Shown here: positions 9,911-21,191 of the stretch, piece after piece
How positions within the stretch are numbered: position 1 is the first letter of the stretch
How the letters are laid out: the number at the start of each line of letters is the position of its first letter
Source: Kitasatospora herbaricolor
GTDB lineage: Bacteria; Actinomycetota; Actinomycetes; Streptomycetales; Streptomycetaceae
Assembly (NCBI RefSeq): GCF_030813695.1
Contig: NZ_JAUSVA010000002.1
Coordinates: forward strand, 5,456,001 to 5,520,000
Reading direction: 5' to 3'
DNA: 64,000 bases
Program-made: the position numbers and the translations under genes
Notes under the pieces: generated by a model
The model's input: the letters and a program-made list of their open reading frames with translations, nothing else
Told to the model about the DNA's origin: nothing
Databases searched by the model: none

Positions 9911-11407
9911 ATGAGCGACGCCGTCTCCCAGTACGGCTTCACCGTTGGCCGGCGTGGCTACGCGCCCGAACAGGTCGACCGGTCCCTGGTCGCGTTGACC
10001 GCCCAGCGGGACGCCGCCTGGGAGCGACTGAGCGTGCTCGGCGCCGGCCTGCGGGAGATGGAGAAGCGGCTCGCCGACATCCAGCAGACCGCCGAGGACG
10101 CCCCGGAGCCCGACTACGGCGTGCTCAGCGAGCAGGCCGCCGGGCTGGCCCGCACCGCCGAGGCGGAGGCGCTGGCCGTCCGCGAGGCCGCCGAGCGCTT
10201 CGCCGAGGACACCCGCGACGAGGTCTACGAGGCCGGCCAGGCACTGGCCCGGGCCGCCGAGGAGTACGCGACCGCCGTCCGTGCCGAGGCCGACCAGGCC
10301 GCCCGGCGCATGGAGGAGCGGACCCGGGCCGAGGCCGAGCAGCTGCGCGGCGAGGCCGACCGGGACGCCCGCGGCGTCCGGGACGCCGCCACCGCGCACG
10401 CCGCCAAGGTCCGGGTGGCCGCCGCCGAGGCCTCCGAGCAGGCCGAGGCCGCCCTGGCCGACCTGCGCCGCAGCGCGGACGAGATGTTCGCCGCCGCCGT
10501 GGTGAAGGCCGACGCCGAGGACTCCAAGATCACCATGACCGCGGAGCGCCGGCTCAAGGAGGCCGAGCAGTACCGCGAGACGGTGCTCGGCCAGATCAAG
10601 CAGTCGGACGCGGAGGCCCAGGCCAAGGCGGACCAGCTGATCGACCGGGCCCGCCGGGAGGCGGAGCGGGTCAACGCGATCAGCGAGCAGGAGCAGAGCG
10701 AGTTCGCGACCCGCTACGAGGTGGTCCAGCAGCACCTCGACCACATCAAGGGCACCCTGGCCTCGCTGACCGGCGCGGCGGTGGGTGCGATCGAGCCCGA
10801 GCCGGAGCCCGGCCCGCAGGGCGCGGCGCTGCCCGCGGCCGAGCAGGCGCCGGCCGACGCCGACGCCGAGGACGCGGTCGTGGCCGGGCCCGTCGCGGTG
10901 GGCGGCACGGTCCAGCTGCGGGCGGTGGCCCGCCCGGCGGGCCGTCCGGTGGACCCGGAGGCGGACACCGGCGAGATCGTGCTGACCGTCGACGCGCCCC
11001 CGGCCGCCGAGGACCCCCGGGCCGCCGCGGGCTTCCCGGTGGCCGCCCGGGCCGGAGCCCCCGCCCGTGCGGCGGGTGCCGAGCCCGGCGCCACGCCCGC
11101 CGTTCCGGGCGACGCCGCCACCGAGGTGCTCCCGGTGACGCCCGCCGCGCCCGTCTTCGTCCCCGGCCGGGTGGCCCCGGCCGCCGCGGTCGAGACCCCC
11201 GCCGACGCCCCCACCGACGCCCCCGCCGACGCGGCGGCCGGTCCGGCCGTCCCGCCGAAGCCGGCCACCGCGCCCTCGACCGGCGCGCCCTCGACCGGCG
11301 CTCCCGGCGGGGAGGAGGTCGCGACCCGGATCATCCCGAAGATCGTGATCGTCGACGACGGATCCGACTACGCGACGCCGCACACGGTCCACCCCCGCCG
11401 GATCTGA
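9911..11407 (+). CDS. FilP/Scy-like coiled-coil cytoskeletal protein
   Basis: 498-aa cytoplasmic protein. The N-terminal SQYGFTVGRRGYAPEQVDRS segment resembles the start of FilP-type proteins (often called cellulose-binding proteins in streptomycetes), which form filaments near growing hyphal tips together with DivIVA. Residues about 40-290 are an Ala/Glu/Arg-rich heptad region, a long coiled coil. Residues about 295-470 are Ala/Pro/Asp-rich and disordered. The chain ends in a conserved-looking IIPKIVIVDDGSDY tail. The GAGGGGAAG ribosome site fits the ATG. Not true FilP by length and tail, so a paralogue is inferred. Confidence 0.72.
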   Translation: MSDAVSQYGFTVGRRGYAPEQVDRSLVALTAQRDAAWERLSVLGAGLREMEKRLADIQQTAEDAPEPDYGVLSEQAAGLARTAEAEALAVREAAERFAEDTRDEVYEAGQALARAAEEYATAVRAEADQAARRMEERTRAEAEQLRGEADRDARGVRDAATAHAAKVRVAAAEASEQAEAALADLRRSADEMFAAAVVKADAEDSKITMTAERRLKEAEQYRETVLGQIKQSDAEAQAKADQLIDRARREAERVNAISEQEQSEFATRYEVVQQHLDHIKGTLASLTGAAVGAIEPEPEPGPQGAALPAAEQAPADADAEDAVVAGPVAVGGTVQLRAVARPAGRPVDPEADTGEIVLTVDAPPAAEDPRAAAGFPVAARAGAPARAAGAEPGATPAVPGDAATEVLPVTPAAPVFVPGRVAPAAAVETPADAPTDAPADAAAGPAVPPKPATAPSTGAPSTGAPGGEEVATRIIPKIVIVDDGSDYATPHTVHPRRI

Positions 11408-11410
11408 GCA

Positions 11411-11432
11411 CGGCCGGCCGCGCGGCCGGCCG
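11411..11432. terminator. Self-complementary GC hairpin
   Basis: Stem CGGCCGGCC/GGCCGGCCG (9 bp, loop GCGC) between the ends of convergent genes; likely bidirectional. Confidence 0.5.
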
Positions 11433-11433
11433 G

Positions 11434-12741
11434 CTACAGCACCTCCACCGCGGCCCCGGCCGGGCGCCGTCGGCAGTCCAGGAGGTACCGGGCGTGCCTG
11501 GTCACGGCCCGGTCGTCGACGTCCTCGTGGTCGGTGAGCAGGACGACCGCGTCCGCCGCGGCCAGCTCCCCGGGCGTCGCCCCCGCCCGGGCGGCGGACG
11601 CGGACGGGCCGCCGTCCGGGGACGGCCCGGCCGGCGGGTGCGGGCCGGCCGGCGGGTGCGGGCCGGACACCGGGTGCGGGCAGGCGACCCTGACCTCGGC
11701 GCCGGCCCGGGTGAGCAACTCGGCGATCCGGGCCGCCGGCGTCCTCCCGGAGCCCCCGGCGGCTCCTCCCTCGTCCGCCGGGGCGAGCAGCAGGACGCGT
11801 GAGCCCCGGACCGGCCGTCGCCGCTCCGCCAGCGCCGCGGTGAGCCGGCGCACCACGTACTCGGGCATCCGGCCGTTGACCTCGTTGGCCAGCTCCACCA
11901 GGCGGAAGGACTGCCCGAGTGCCCGCTGTGCCCGCCAGGGCAGAAAGGCGGGGTCGATCGGCAGGCAGGGCCCGTCCGCCCCGGGCCCCGGGGTGAAGCG
12001 CGGGTGGCCGAAGGGTTTGGCGGCGGCCGCGTCGATCGCCTCCCGCAGGTCCAGCCCGAGGTCGTGGGCGAACATCGCCAGCTCGTTGACCAGGGCGGTG
12101 TTCACCTGCCGGAACCCGCACTCCAGCAGCTGGGTGAGCTCCGCCTGGCGGCAGGAGGAGACCGGGACGGTCCGCTCCACCAGCTGCCGGTAGAAGCCGT
12201 CGACCGCCGCCAGTGCCGCCGGGCCGAGGCCCGACACCACCTTCGGGGTGTTCTCCAGCCGCCAGGCCGGGTCTCCCCGGTCGATCCGTTCGGGGCTGCA
12301 GCCGAGGTGGAAGTCCGGCCCGGCGATCAGCCCGGAGCCCTCCTCCAGCAGCGGGGCGAGCAGCTCCTCGGTCGTCCCGGGGTAGCCGGTCGACTCCAGC
12401 ACCACCGTCGCGCCCGGCCGCAGGTGCCGGGCCAGCAGCATCGCGGAGGACTCGACGCGGGAGAGGTCCGGGGCGCCGTCGCGCAGCGGGGCCGGCACGG
12501 TGATCACCGCGACGTCGAAGCCCTCGACGTCGGCCGGGTCGGCCGACGGCCGGTAGGCGCCGCCGCGCAGCAGCGGGCGCAGCCGGGCGGCCGGGACGTC
12601 CGCGACGTAGGACTCGCCCGCGGTCAGCCGCTTGATCCGGTGCTCGTCCACGTCGTACCCGACGACCCGGTGCCCCACCTCCGCCGCGCGGACGGCCAGC
12701 GGCAGCCCCGTCCGGCCCTGGCCCGTGACGACCACGCGCAC
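11434..12741 (-). CDS. UDP-glucose/GDP-mannose dehydrogenase family protein, altered active site
   Basis: 435-aa Rossmann protein of the nucleotide-sugar 6-dehydrogenase family. It has GQGRTGLPLA for NAD binding (residues 7-16), the central ELTQLLECGFRQVNTALVNE helix and the GADGPCLPID loop with the nucleophile Cys259. The usual catalytic Lys and Asn of the central helix (E-x-x-K-x-x-x-N) are Gln204 and Cys208 here, so normal four-electron oxidation is doubtful. The UDP-binding C-terminal part carries an insertion rich in GPHPPA, coded by a tandem repeat. No glycosyltransferase neighbours are present. Start GTG 12741 follows GGAGGGGG; GTG 12750 is the alternative. Confidence 0.75.
   Translation of the reverse strand: MRVVVTGQGRTGLPLAVRAAEVGHRVVGYDVDEHRIKRLTAGESYVADVPAARLRPLLRGGAYRPSADPADVEGFDVAVITVPAPLRDGAPDLSRVESSAMLLARHLRPGATVVLESTGYPGTTEELLAPLLEEGSGLIAGPDFHLGCSPERIDRGDPAWRLENTPKVVSGLGPAALAAVDGFYRQLVERTVPVSSCRQAELTQLLECGFRQVNTALVNELAMFAHDLGLDLREAIDAAAAKPFGHPRFTPGPGADGPCLPIDPAFLPWRAQRALGQSFRLVELANEVNGRMPEYVVRRLTAALAERRRPVRGSRVLLLAPADEGGAAGGSGRTPAARIAELLTRAGAEVRVACPHPVSGPHPPAGPHPPAGPSPDGGPSASAARAGATPGELAAADAVVLLTDHEDVDDRAVTRHARYLLDCRRRPAGAAVEVL
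11628..11678. repeat. 15-bp tandem repeat in the dehydrogenase gene
   Basis: Three copies, the last imperfect, of a GGCCGGCGGGTGCGG-like 15-mer, giving the protein repeat PHPPAG. The length keeps the frame. Confidence 0.75.
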
Positions 12742-12934
12742 GACGACCACCCCCTCCGTCACGGCCCGCCGCTGCGCCCTGCCTGTCGCGGCGCTGTCGC
12801 GTCCTCGACACCAGGGTAGGGAGCGGGCCCGGGCCCGCGGGGGCTTTCCGCTGTTCGCGCGGGGCGGGCCACCGGCCGCGCGGCGGTGCTTCGTCCGACG
12901 GCGGCACCGGCCCGGAACGCGAGGAGGCCGAGAC

Positions 12935-12965
12935 CCGTGGCGCCCTCCAGGAAAGGGCGCCACGG
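12935..12965. terminator. Perfect 12-bp hairpin
   Basis: CCGTGGCGCCCT/AGGGCGCCACGG with loop CCAGGAA. It is not directly behind a gene on either strand (nearest gene end over 1.5 kb away), so it may be an attenuator or a small RNA end. Confidence 0.45.
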
Positions 12966-13253
12966 TTCCCGGCGCTTGGGCGGGCGCCCCCACCCAGGGT
13001 CGCCCGGCCACGCATCCCGACCCCCATCGGGCTGCGTCCGTGTCCGCCGCAGCCATCCCCCACGGTTGGGTGCGGCGGGCACATTCACCATGCTGCGCGA
13101 TCTCCATGGACGGCCAGTGACAGGAGTATGTCCACTTCGTGGCATTCATTCGCGCGGTCCGCCCGCCGGCGTACGGGATGTTCATTCACGGCATTCCGGG
13201 TCGCACCGGACGCGGCACGACCGGTGCGCCGCGTCAGCGTCCGCGCCTCGGCG

Positions 13254-13259
13254 TAGGCT
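13254..13259 (+). promoter_or_regulatory. -10 box TAGGCT of mfd
   Basis: Would give a leader of about 93 nt before the mfd ATG. -35 not clear. Confidence 0.4.
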
Positions 13260-13358
13260 GGACACCCCCGGCCGCTCGGCGCGCCGGGCCGTTCGCGTTG
13301 CCCCGCCGGATCTCCGGCGCCCGGGCACTCCAGCTACGGGACGAAGAAGAGACTCCAC

Positions 13359-16994
<3,636 letters not shown>

Positions 16995-17010
16995 CGGCCG
17001 CCCTCCGCCT

Positions 17011-17042
17011 CCGCCGGCCCCCCTGGATGCGGGGGCCGGCGG
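17011..17042 (+). terminator. mfd terminator
   Basis: 12-bp stem CCGCCGGCCCCC/GGGGGCCGGCGG with an 8-nt loop, 17 nt after the mfd stop; also positioned to stop the convergent rhodanese transcript. Confidence 0.65.
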
Positions 17043-17097
17043 CCGGCGGCTGCCGCCCGTGGACTCGGGCGCGCGGGCGGGCGGGCCGGTCGGGGGA

Positions 17098-17424
17098 TCA
17101 GGCGGATTCGGTGGGGAGGCCGGCCTCGGCCCAGTCCTGGATGCCCTCGCGGTACTTGCGGACGTTGCTCCAGCCCAGGGCGGTGAGCCGGTCGGCCACC
17201 TGTCCGCTGTTGGGGCACGCCGGGTTCGAGCAGTAGGTGACGATCGCCGCGTCCCGGTCGGGGAGCAGGGCGGGCGCGTGGGTGTCGACCTCGGCCAGGA
17301 CCAGCGGGAGGGCGCCCGGCAGGTGCTGCTGGTCGTAGTAGGCGCCGCCGAGGGTGTCGAGCACGGTCACGGTGCCGGCCTCGATCGCCGCCGCCAGTTC
17401 GTCACGGGTGATGAGTGCGGTCAT
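17098..17424 (-). CDS. Rhodanese-like sulfurtransferase
   Basis: 108-aa single-domain rhodanese. The active-site loop CSNPACPNS supplies the persulfide-forming Cys65; VLDTLGGAYYDQQHLPGALPL is the usual first-half pattern (Asp-x-x... HLPGA). Likely moves sulfane sulfur or detoxifies reactive sulfur. Start ATG with a GGAGG site. Divergent from a TetR gene with paired operators between and inside the genes, so joint control is inferred. Confidence 0.9.
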   Translation of the reverse strand: MTALITRDELAAAIEAGTVTVLDTLGGAYYDQQHLPGALPLVLAEVDTHAPALLPDRDAAIVTYCSNPACPNSGQVADRLTALGWSNVRKYREGIQDWAEAGLPTESA

Positions 17425-17445
17425 GCCACTGCCTCCAAAGGAATC

Positions 17446-17491
17446 GGACTACAGTCCTCTTATGGCTCACGACAGTAACGGACCACAGTCC
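17446..17491. promoter_or_regulatory. Two copies of operator GGACYACAGTCC
   Basis: GGACTACAGTCC at 17446-17457 (5-bp arms, 2-bp centre) and GGACCACAGTCC at 17480-17491, 34 bp apart. The first contains TACAGT (17450-17455), a -10 for tetR 6 nt before its ATG; the second lies inside codons 7-10 of tetR. This arrangement fits autorepression by the TetR protein. Confidence 0.7.
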
Positions 17492-18076
17492 GCTTCGGCA
17501 ATCCCCCTGGAACTGCTCCGCACGCCACCGCCCAAGGAGCGCGCGGACGCGGCCCGCAACCGGGTCGCGGTGCTGGAGGCGGCGGCCAGGCTGTTCGCCG
17601 AACACGGCGTCGAGGCGGTCTCGATGGACCAGGTGGCCGCCGCCGCCGGCGTCGGCAAGGGGACGCTGTTCCGCCGCTTCGGCGACAAGTCGGGGCTGGC
17701 GGCCGCACTCCTCGACGCCCGCGAGCGGGTGCTCCAGGAGGCGATCCTGAGCGGCCCGCCGCCGCTGGGCCCCGGCGCCCCGGCCGGCGAGCGCCTGGCC
17801 GCCTTCCTGGACGCCTATTTCGACTACCTGCTGGAGCATCTGGCCCTGGTCCGGATGTCGGAGACCGCCACCCCCGGAGCCCGGTACCGCATCGGCGCCT
17901 ACCGCTTCTGGCACCGCCACGTGGCGATCATGCTCACCGCTGCCCCCGACCCGGAGCACACCGCCCACGCCCTGCTCGCCGCCCTGGCCGCCGACCACGT
18001 CGCGGCGCTCCTGCCGGAACTCGGCGAACAGCGGATGCGGGCCGGCCTGCTCCGCCTGGCCCGCGCGGCGATGTGA
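17462..18076 (+). CDS. TetR family transcriptional regulator
   Basis: 204-aa repressor. The N-terminal HTH is clear (VLEAAARLFAEHGVEAVSMD then VAAAAGVGKGTLFRRFGDK); the C-terminal ligand domain carries LERLAAF-type helices and is not assigned to a ligand. ATG 17462 is chosen because a -10 (TACAGT) ends 6 nt upstream, giving a leaderless mRNA. Likely controls itself and the divergent rhodanese gene. Confidence 0.92.
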   Translation: MAHDSNGPQSASAIPLELLRTPPPKERADAARNRVAVLEAAARLFAEHGVEAVSMDQVAAAAGVGKGTLFRRFGDKSGLAAALLDARERVLQEAILSGPPPLGPGAPAGERLAAFLDAYFDYLLEHLALVRMSETATPGARYRIGAYRFWHRHVAIMLTAAPDPEHTAHALLAALAADHVAALLPELGEQRMRAGLLRLARAAM

Positions 18077-18199
18077 CGGCCGGCGCGGGCCTGCGCCGTC
18101 CGGCCTCAGGCGGAACGGAACCTGTCCGTCGGTGGAGGCCAGTTCGACAAAGGTGCCCCCTTGGACGAGGGGTGGACTTCTGTCGGACGGCGGAACCGC

Positions 18200-19051
18200 T
18201 CAGCGCTCCTTGAGGATGCGGACGATGAAGTCGCGTGACTCCTGCGGGCTGTGAGCCGAGTCCTGCACCTTGGCAAACAGGCGTCGGTGCTGGGAGAGCA
18301 GGGCTTCCGCGTCCACGAAGGTGCCCCGCACCGGCGAGTCGAAGTGCAAGGTGTCCAACTGAGGTACAGGTCCGGCCAGGTAGTACATGGAGCCGCTGGC
18401 GCCGGCGAATTCGGTGGCGGAGAACGGGATGACACGGATCTCCACGTTCGGCCGTTCCGACAGTTCCAGCAGCAGAGCCAGTTGTTCTCGGGCGGCCGTG
18501 GTGCCACCCACGTTCATCCGGAGCGCCGCTTCGTGGATGACGGCTTGCACGTCGGTGGCAGGAGTGCGCTGCAGGAGCACCCGTCGCTGAACGCGGAAGG
18601 CCACCTTGGCTTCCAGGTCGGCGGAGAGCATCCCGGGTACGTAGTAGTTGAACACGGCACGTGCGTGGGCCTCGGTCTGCATGAAGCCGGGAATCTCGGC
18701 GATGCGGACCGAACGCACCGATACGGCATGAAACTCGGCCTCGGCCAGATCGAGGAACCCGCGGGACAGGATGTCTCGGTATTCCTCCCACCAACCGCGC
18801 GTCCGATCTGTCGCCATCGCCACCAGGGCGTCGATCAGCGCGGTGTCGTCACAGGCGTAGTGGAAGGCCAGGCGCCGGATGCGGTCCGCGCTGGCGCCGA
18901 CGCGCCCTGCTTCCAGGTTGGACATCTGGGCCTGGTCCGAGCCGATCAGGTTAGCGGCCGCACGCGCCGTCAGTCCTGCCTTCTCGCGGAGCTTTCTCAG
19001 CTCTGAGCCCAGGCGCTCATGGCGTGCGGACGGGTTGATCCTCGGTGGCAT
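18200..19051 (-). CDS. XRE family regulator with DUF5753 domain
   Basis: 283-aa WhiJ-like regulator. Residues about 10-65 form an XRE helix-turn-helix (LRKLREKAGLTARAAANLIG then QAQMSNLEAGRVG); residues about 95-280 are the DUF5753 effector domain (RSVRIAEIPGFMQTEAHARA, then VIHEAALR). Such proteins usually pair with a small DUF397 protein and an RsbW-like ATPase. Here the ATPase is divergent at 19286, but no DUF397 gene follows. ATG 19051 is preceded by GGAAGAG. Two palindromes lie upstream. Confidence 0.9.
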   Translation of the reverse strand: MPPRINPSARHERLGSELRKLREKAGLTARAAANLIGSDQAQMSNLEAGRVGASADRIRRLAFHYACDDTALIDALVAMATDRTRGWWEEYRDILSRGFLDLAEAEFHAVSVRSVRIAEIPGFMQTEAHARAVFNYYVPGMLSADLEAKVAFRVQRRVLLQRTPATDVQAVIHEAALRMNVGGTTAAREQLALLLELSERPNVEIRVIPFSATEFAGASGSMYYLAGPVPQLDTLHFDSPVRGTFVDAEALLSQHRRLFAKVQDSAHSPQESRDFIVRILKER

Positions 19052-19070
19052 GCATCTCTTCCTTCGACCC

Positions 19071-19084
19071 GTCAGAAGTCTGAC
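19071..19084. promoter_or_regulatory. Palindrome GTCAGAAGTCTGAC
   Basis: 6-bp arms with AG centre, extended to 7 bp by flanking C/G; about 20 nt before the XRE start. Candidate autoregulatory site. Confidence 0.5.
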
Positions 19085-19128
19085 GCACTGGCCGTAGTCG
19101 GGGCCAGACACGTCCGGGTGAATCATGA

Positions 19129-19142
19129 GCACAAGGTTGTGC
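19129..19142. promoter_or_regulatory. Palindrome GCACAAGGTTGTGC
   Basis: Perfect 6-bp arms, 2-bp centre, in the middle of the XRE/ATPase divergent region. Candidate regulator site. Confidence 0.5.
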
Positions 19143-19285
19143 CGTAAAAATCTCGTGCCCTACCGTAAGTGTCGCATCGATCGCCCGGCGTAACCAATGT
19201 CGGTCGGAAGTGCAGCGCCCCGGCTCGCCCGGGCGCCAACGCCACCGCCCGACTCATGCCCGCATCCCCGTACGGAGGTCCCCTT

Positions 19286-19723
19286 ATGACGATTGACGCT
19301 GCCTCGGACCGCCCCGAACCCTTCTGGTTCCCCCACTCCTGCACGATCCTGCTGCCGGCCGCCGCCATCGCGCCCAAGATCTGCCGGGACTTCGTCACCA
19401 CCGTGCTGGACCTCATCGGGTTCGGGTACCTCGCCGAGCGGGCCGCGCTGTGCACCTCGGAGCTGGTGACCAACGCCCACCGGTACGCGGGCGGGCTGGT
19501 GCATCTCCAGTTCACGGCGGACCGGACGCGGGTCCGGGTCTCGGTCTACGACAGCAGTCCGGAGCGTCCGAGGCTCCGCCTCGCCACGGACGACCAGGTC
19601 GGCGGCCGGGGGCTCGGGCTGGTCGACGCGGTGGCCGACGACTGGGGGATCACCGACTCGCGGTCCGGGCTGCCGAGCAAGGGGGTCTGGTTCGAGCTGC
19701 ACACGCTGCGCGCGGTGGCGTAG
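19286..19723 (+). CDS. RsbW-like ATP-binding protein (HATPase_c)
   Basis: 145-aa stand-alone GHKL ATPase of the anti-sigma/serine-kinase type. N box SELVTNAHRYAG, G1 VYDSS, G2 GGRGLGLVDAVADDWG. It could phosphorylate or sequester a partner such as an anti-anti-sigma factor; no partner is nearby except the divergent XRE regulator, an arrangement seen at WhiJ/AbaA-like loci. Start ATG with GGAGG 8 nt upstream. Confidence 0.88.
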   Translation: MTIDAASDRPEPFWFPHSCTILLPAAAIAPKICRDFVTTVLDLIGFGYLAERAALCTSELVTNAHRYAGGLVHLQFTADRTRVRVSVYDSSPERPRLRLATDDQVGGRGLGLVDAVADDWGITDSRSGLPSKGVWFELHTLRAVA

Positions 19724-19748
19724 CCGGGCCGGCGGTCGGCCAAGTGGC

Positions 19749-19779
19749 TTGACCTCAAGTCGACTTGAACTCCTAGCGT
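19749..19779 (+). promoter_or_regulatory. SoxR-box-like operator in a 19-bp spacer promoter
   Basis: -35 TTGACC (19749-19754), -10 TAGCGT (19774-19779), spacer exactly 19 bp filled by the palindrome TCAAGTCGACTTGA. The element CCTCAAGTCGACTTGAAC matches the SoxR box CCTCAAGTTAACTTGAGG at 14 of 16 arm positions. Long spacers of this kind are typical of MerR-family activation. Confidence 0.7.
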
Positions 19780-19825
19780 GATCCCCGTACGAGCCCGCCG
19801 GGCAACGCAGGGGAAGGGCAGCACC

Positions 19826-20281
19826 ATGGAACAGATGGACCTCACCGACGAACAGCTCGCCGGCCAGCCCGTCGGGTACTGGACGGGCGAGGCGCACGCC
19901 GCCGTGATCGCCTTCATCAACGCCGAGCAGGGCAAGCTCGGCGTCACCCAGCGGCACTGGATGACCCTGAACCGGCTGGCGATCGTCGACGGCGGCCTCA
20001 CCCGGGAGGGCCTGGCCGAGGCGCTGGGGCCGTACATGACGCCGCAGATCGGCGAGGTGTCCACGTACGGCGTGGTCCTGGACGACCTGGTGGACCGTGG
20101 CTGGATCACCCCCGGCCCCGACGGCCGGTTGACCCTCACCGAGGCCGGCCACGCCGGCCGGGCCCGGCTGCTGGCGATCGCCCCCGGCGTCCGCGACCGG
20201 ATCCACGAGGGCATCCCGGACGAGGAGTACGTCCTCGCGCTCAAGGTGCTCCGCCGCATGATCGCCAATGTGAGCGGCTAG
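19826..20281 (+). CDS. MarR-like winged-helix protein
   Basis: 151 aa. The pattern VTQRHWMTLNRLAI ... GLTREGLAEAL ... LVDRGWITPGPDGRLTLTEAG is a winged helix with a wing, as in MarR regulators, and the C-terminal helix fits dimerisation. Start ATG follows GGGGAAGGG. It is headed by a SoxR-box-like promoter, so redox control is inferred. Target genes unknown; no co-directional partner follows closely. Confidence 0.75.
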   Translation: MEQMDLTDEQLAGQPVGYWTGEAHAAVIAFINAEQGKLGVTQRHWMTLNRLAIVDGGLTREGLAEALGPYMTPQIGEVSTYGVVLDDLVDRGWITPGPDGRLTLTEAGHAGRARLLAIAPGVRDRIHEGIPDEEYVLALKVLRRMIANVSG

Positions 20282-20359
20282 TCCGGGGCTCCCGCGACCG
20301 GCCGGCGGCGGGGCCGCCCGTGCGGGGGTGTGTCGGACCCCGATGCGAGACTTCCGCCC

Positions 20360-21157
20360 ATGAACCTCGCCGATCTGAGCCTCGACCGATGGCGGTCCAC
20401 CGACCTCGTCACCGCCCGCGGCGTCGCCCGGCTGGCGGCGGACCGCGTGGGCGGCCGGGTGAGCGCGGTGGAGACCGTCGAGCACCTCGGTGCCCCGCTG
20501 CACCAGGTCCGGATCGAGCGGGACGGGCAGGAGTTCGCCCTGGTGCCCGGCGGTACGGTCACCCTGGGGTTCGACCTGGACGCCTGGCAGCCGACACCGG
20601 GGCAGCTGGCGGACTACCAGGAGAGCCTGGAGCAGGGCTTCGGCCACGGCCCGGACCTGCGGGCCCATCTCGCCCAAGTGCTCTCGCCGCGCCGGACGGT
20701 CACCCTGGCCGCTGTGCTGATGGCGGTGGAGGACGAGAACCTGACCGAACCGCCCGCCGACATGCCCGCCGTGCTCGCGGAGCGCGGCCTGCGGATGCCG
20801 ACCCCCGACGAGTGGGAGCACGCCTGCGGAGCCGGAGCGGGCACGCTGTTCCGGTGGGGCGACGAGTGCCCGCTCGACCGCACCACCTACGAGGACGGCG
20901 ACGGGCCCCAGCACCGGCCGAACGCCTTCGGCCTGCACATCGGGTACGACGTCTACCGCACCGAACTGAGCAGCGGCGTCGGCGCCGTCCACGGCGGGGA
21001 CGGCGGCGAGTCGGTGTGCGGCGGCTACGGCACCCTGCTGGCCTGGCTGCCGCTGGCCACGGCCAACCACAACCCGTTCATGGCCGAGTTCGTCCACGGC
21101 CCGGACGGGGACGGCCTCTGCGAGGATTTCTCCACCCGTCCCGTGTTCGCGCTCTGA
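20360..21157 (+). CDS. SUMF1/FGE-sulfatase-like protein
   Basis: 265 aa. The middle contains VPGGTVTLGFD and MPTPDEWEHACGAGAGTLFRWGDE, the pattern of formylglycine-generating-enzyme/EgtB-type folds (LPTEAEWEYA...WGDE). The C-terminal part (GGDGGESVCGGYG) diverges from the usual RGGS block. Enzymatic activity is uncertain. ATG 20360 is preceded by GAGACT, a weak -10, 6 nt upstream. The DUF5984 gene follows after 34 bp. Confidence 0.6.
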   Translation: MNLADLSLDRWRSTDLVTARGVARLAADRVGGRVSAVETVEHLGAPLHQVRIERDGQEFALVPGGTVTLGFDLDAWQPTPGQLADYQESLEQGFGHGPDLRAHLAQVLSPRRTVTLAAVLMAVEDENLTEPPADMPAVLAERGLRMPTPDEWEHACGAGAGTLFRWGDECPLDRTTYEDGDGPQHRPNAFGLHIGYDVYRTELSSGVGAVHGGDGGESVCGGYGTLLAWLPLATANHNPFMAEFVHGPDGDGLCEDFSTRPVFAL

Positions 21158-21191
21158 GGCTGGCGGCACCCGGCGGGAGGGAGGACGGCTC

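Larger units (their letters stand above)
12742..13358. other. Divergent intergenic region before mfd
   Basis: 617 bp. It holds a strong hairpin at 12935-12965 and a TAGGCT -10 for mfd at 13254-13259. Around 13080-13200 the GC content falls. No convincing gene was seen. Confidence 0.5.

Noticed and set aside
13128..13256. 42-codon ORF with AGGAG before its ATG upstream of mfd
   Set aside because: Third-position GC is low for this genome, the product has no recognisable pattern, and its stop overlaps the mfd -10 box; probably chance.
12742..13358. Mobile element remnant in the gap before mfd
   Set aside because: No transposase fragments, terminal repeats or target duplications were seen; only one hairpin.
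18077..18199. Possible DUF397 gene downstream of the XRE regulator
   Set aside because: Only 123 bp between the TetR stop and the XRE stop. A short stretch reads like protein but no start or DUF397 motif is present.
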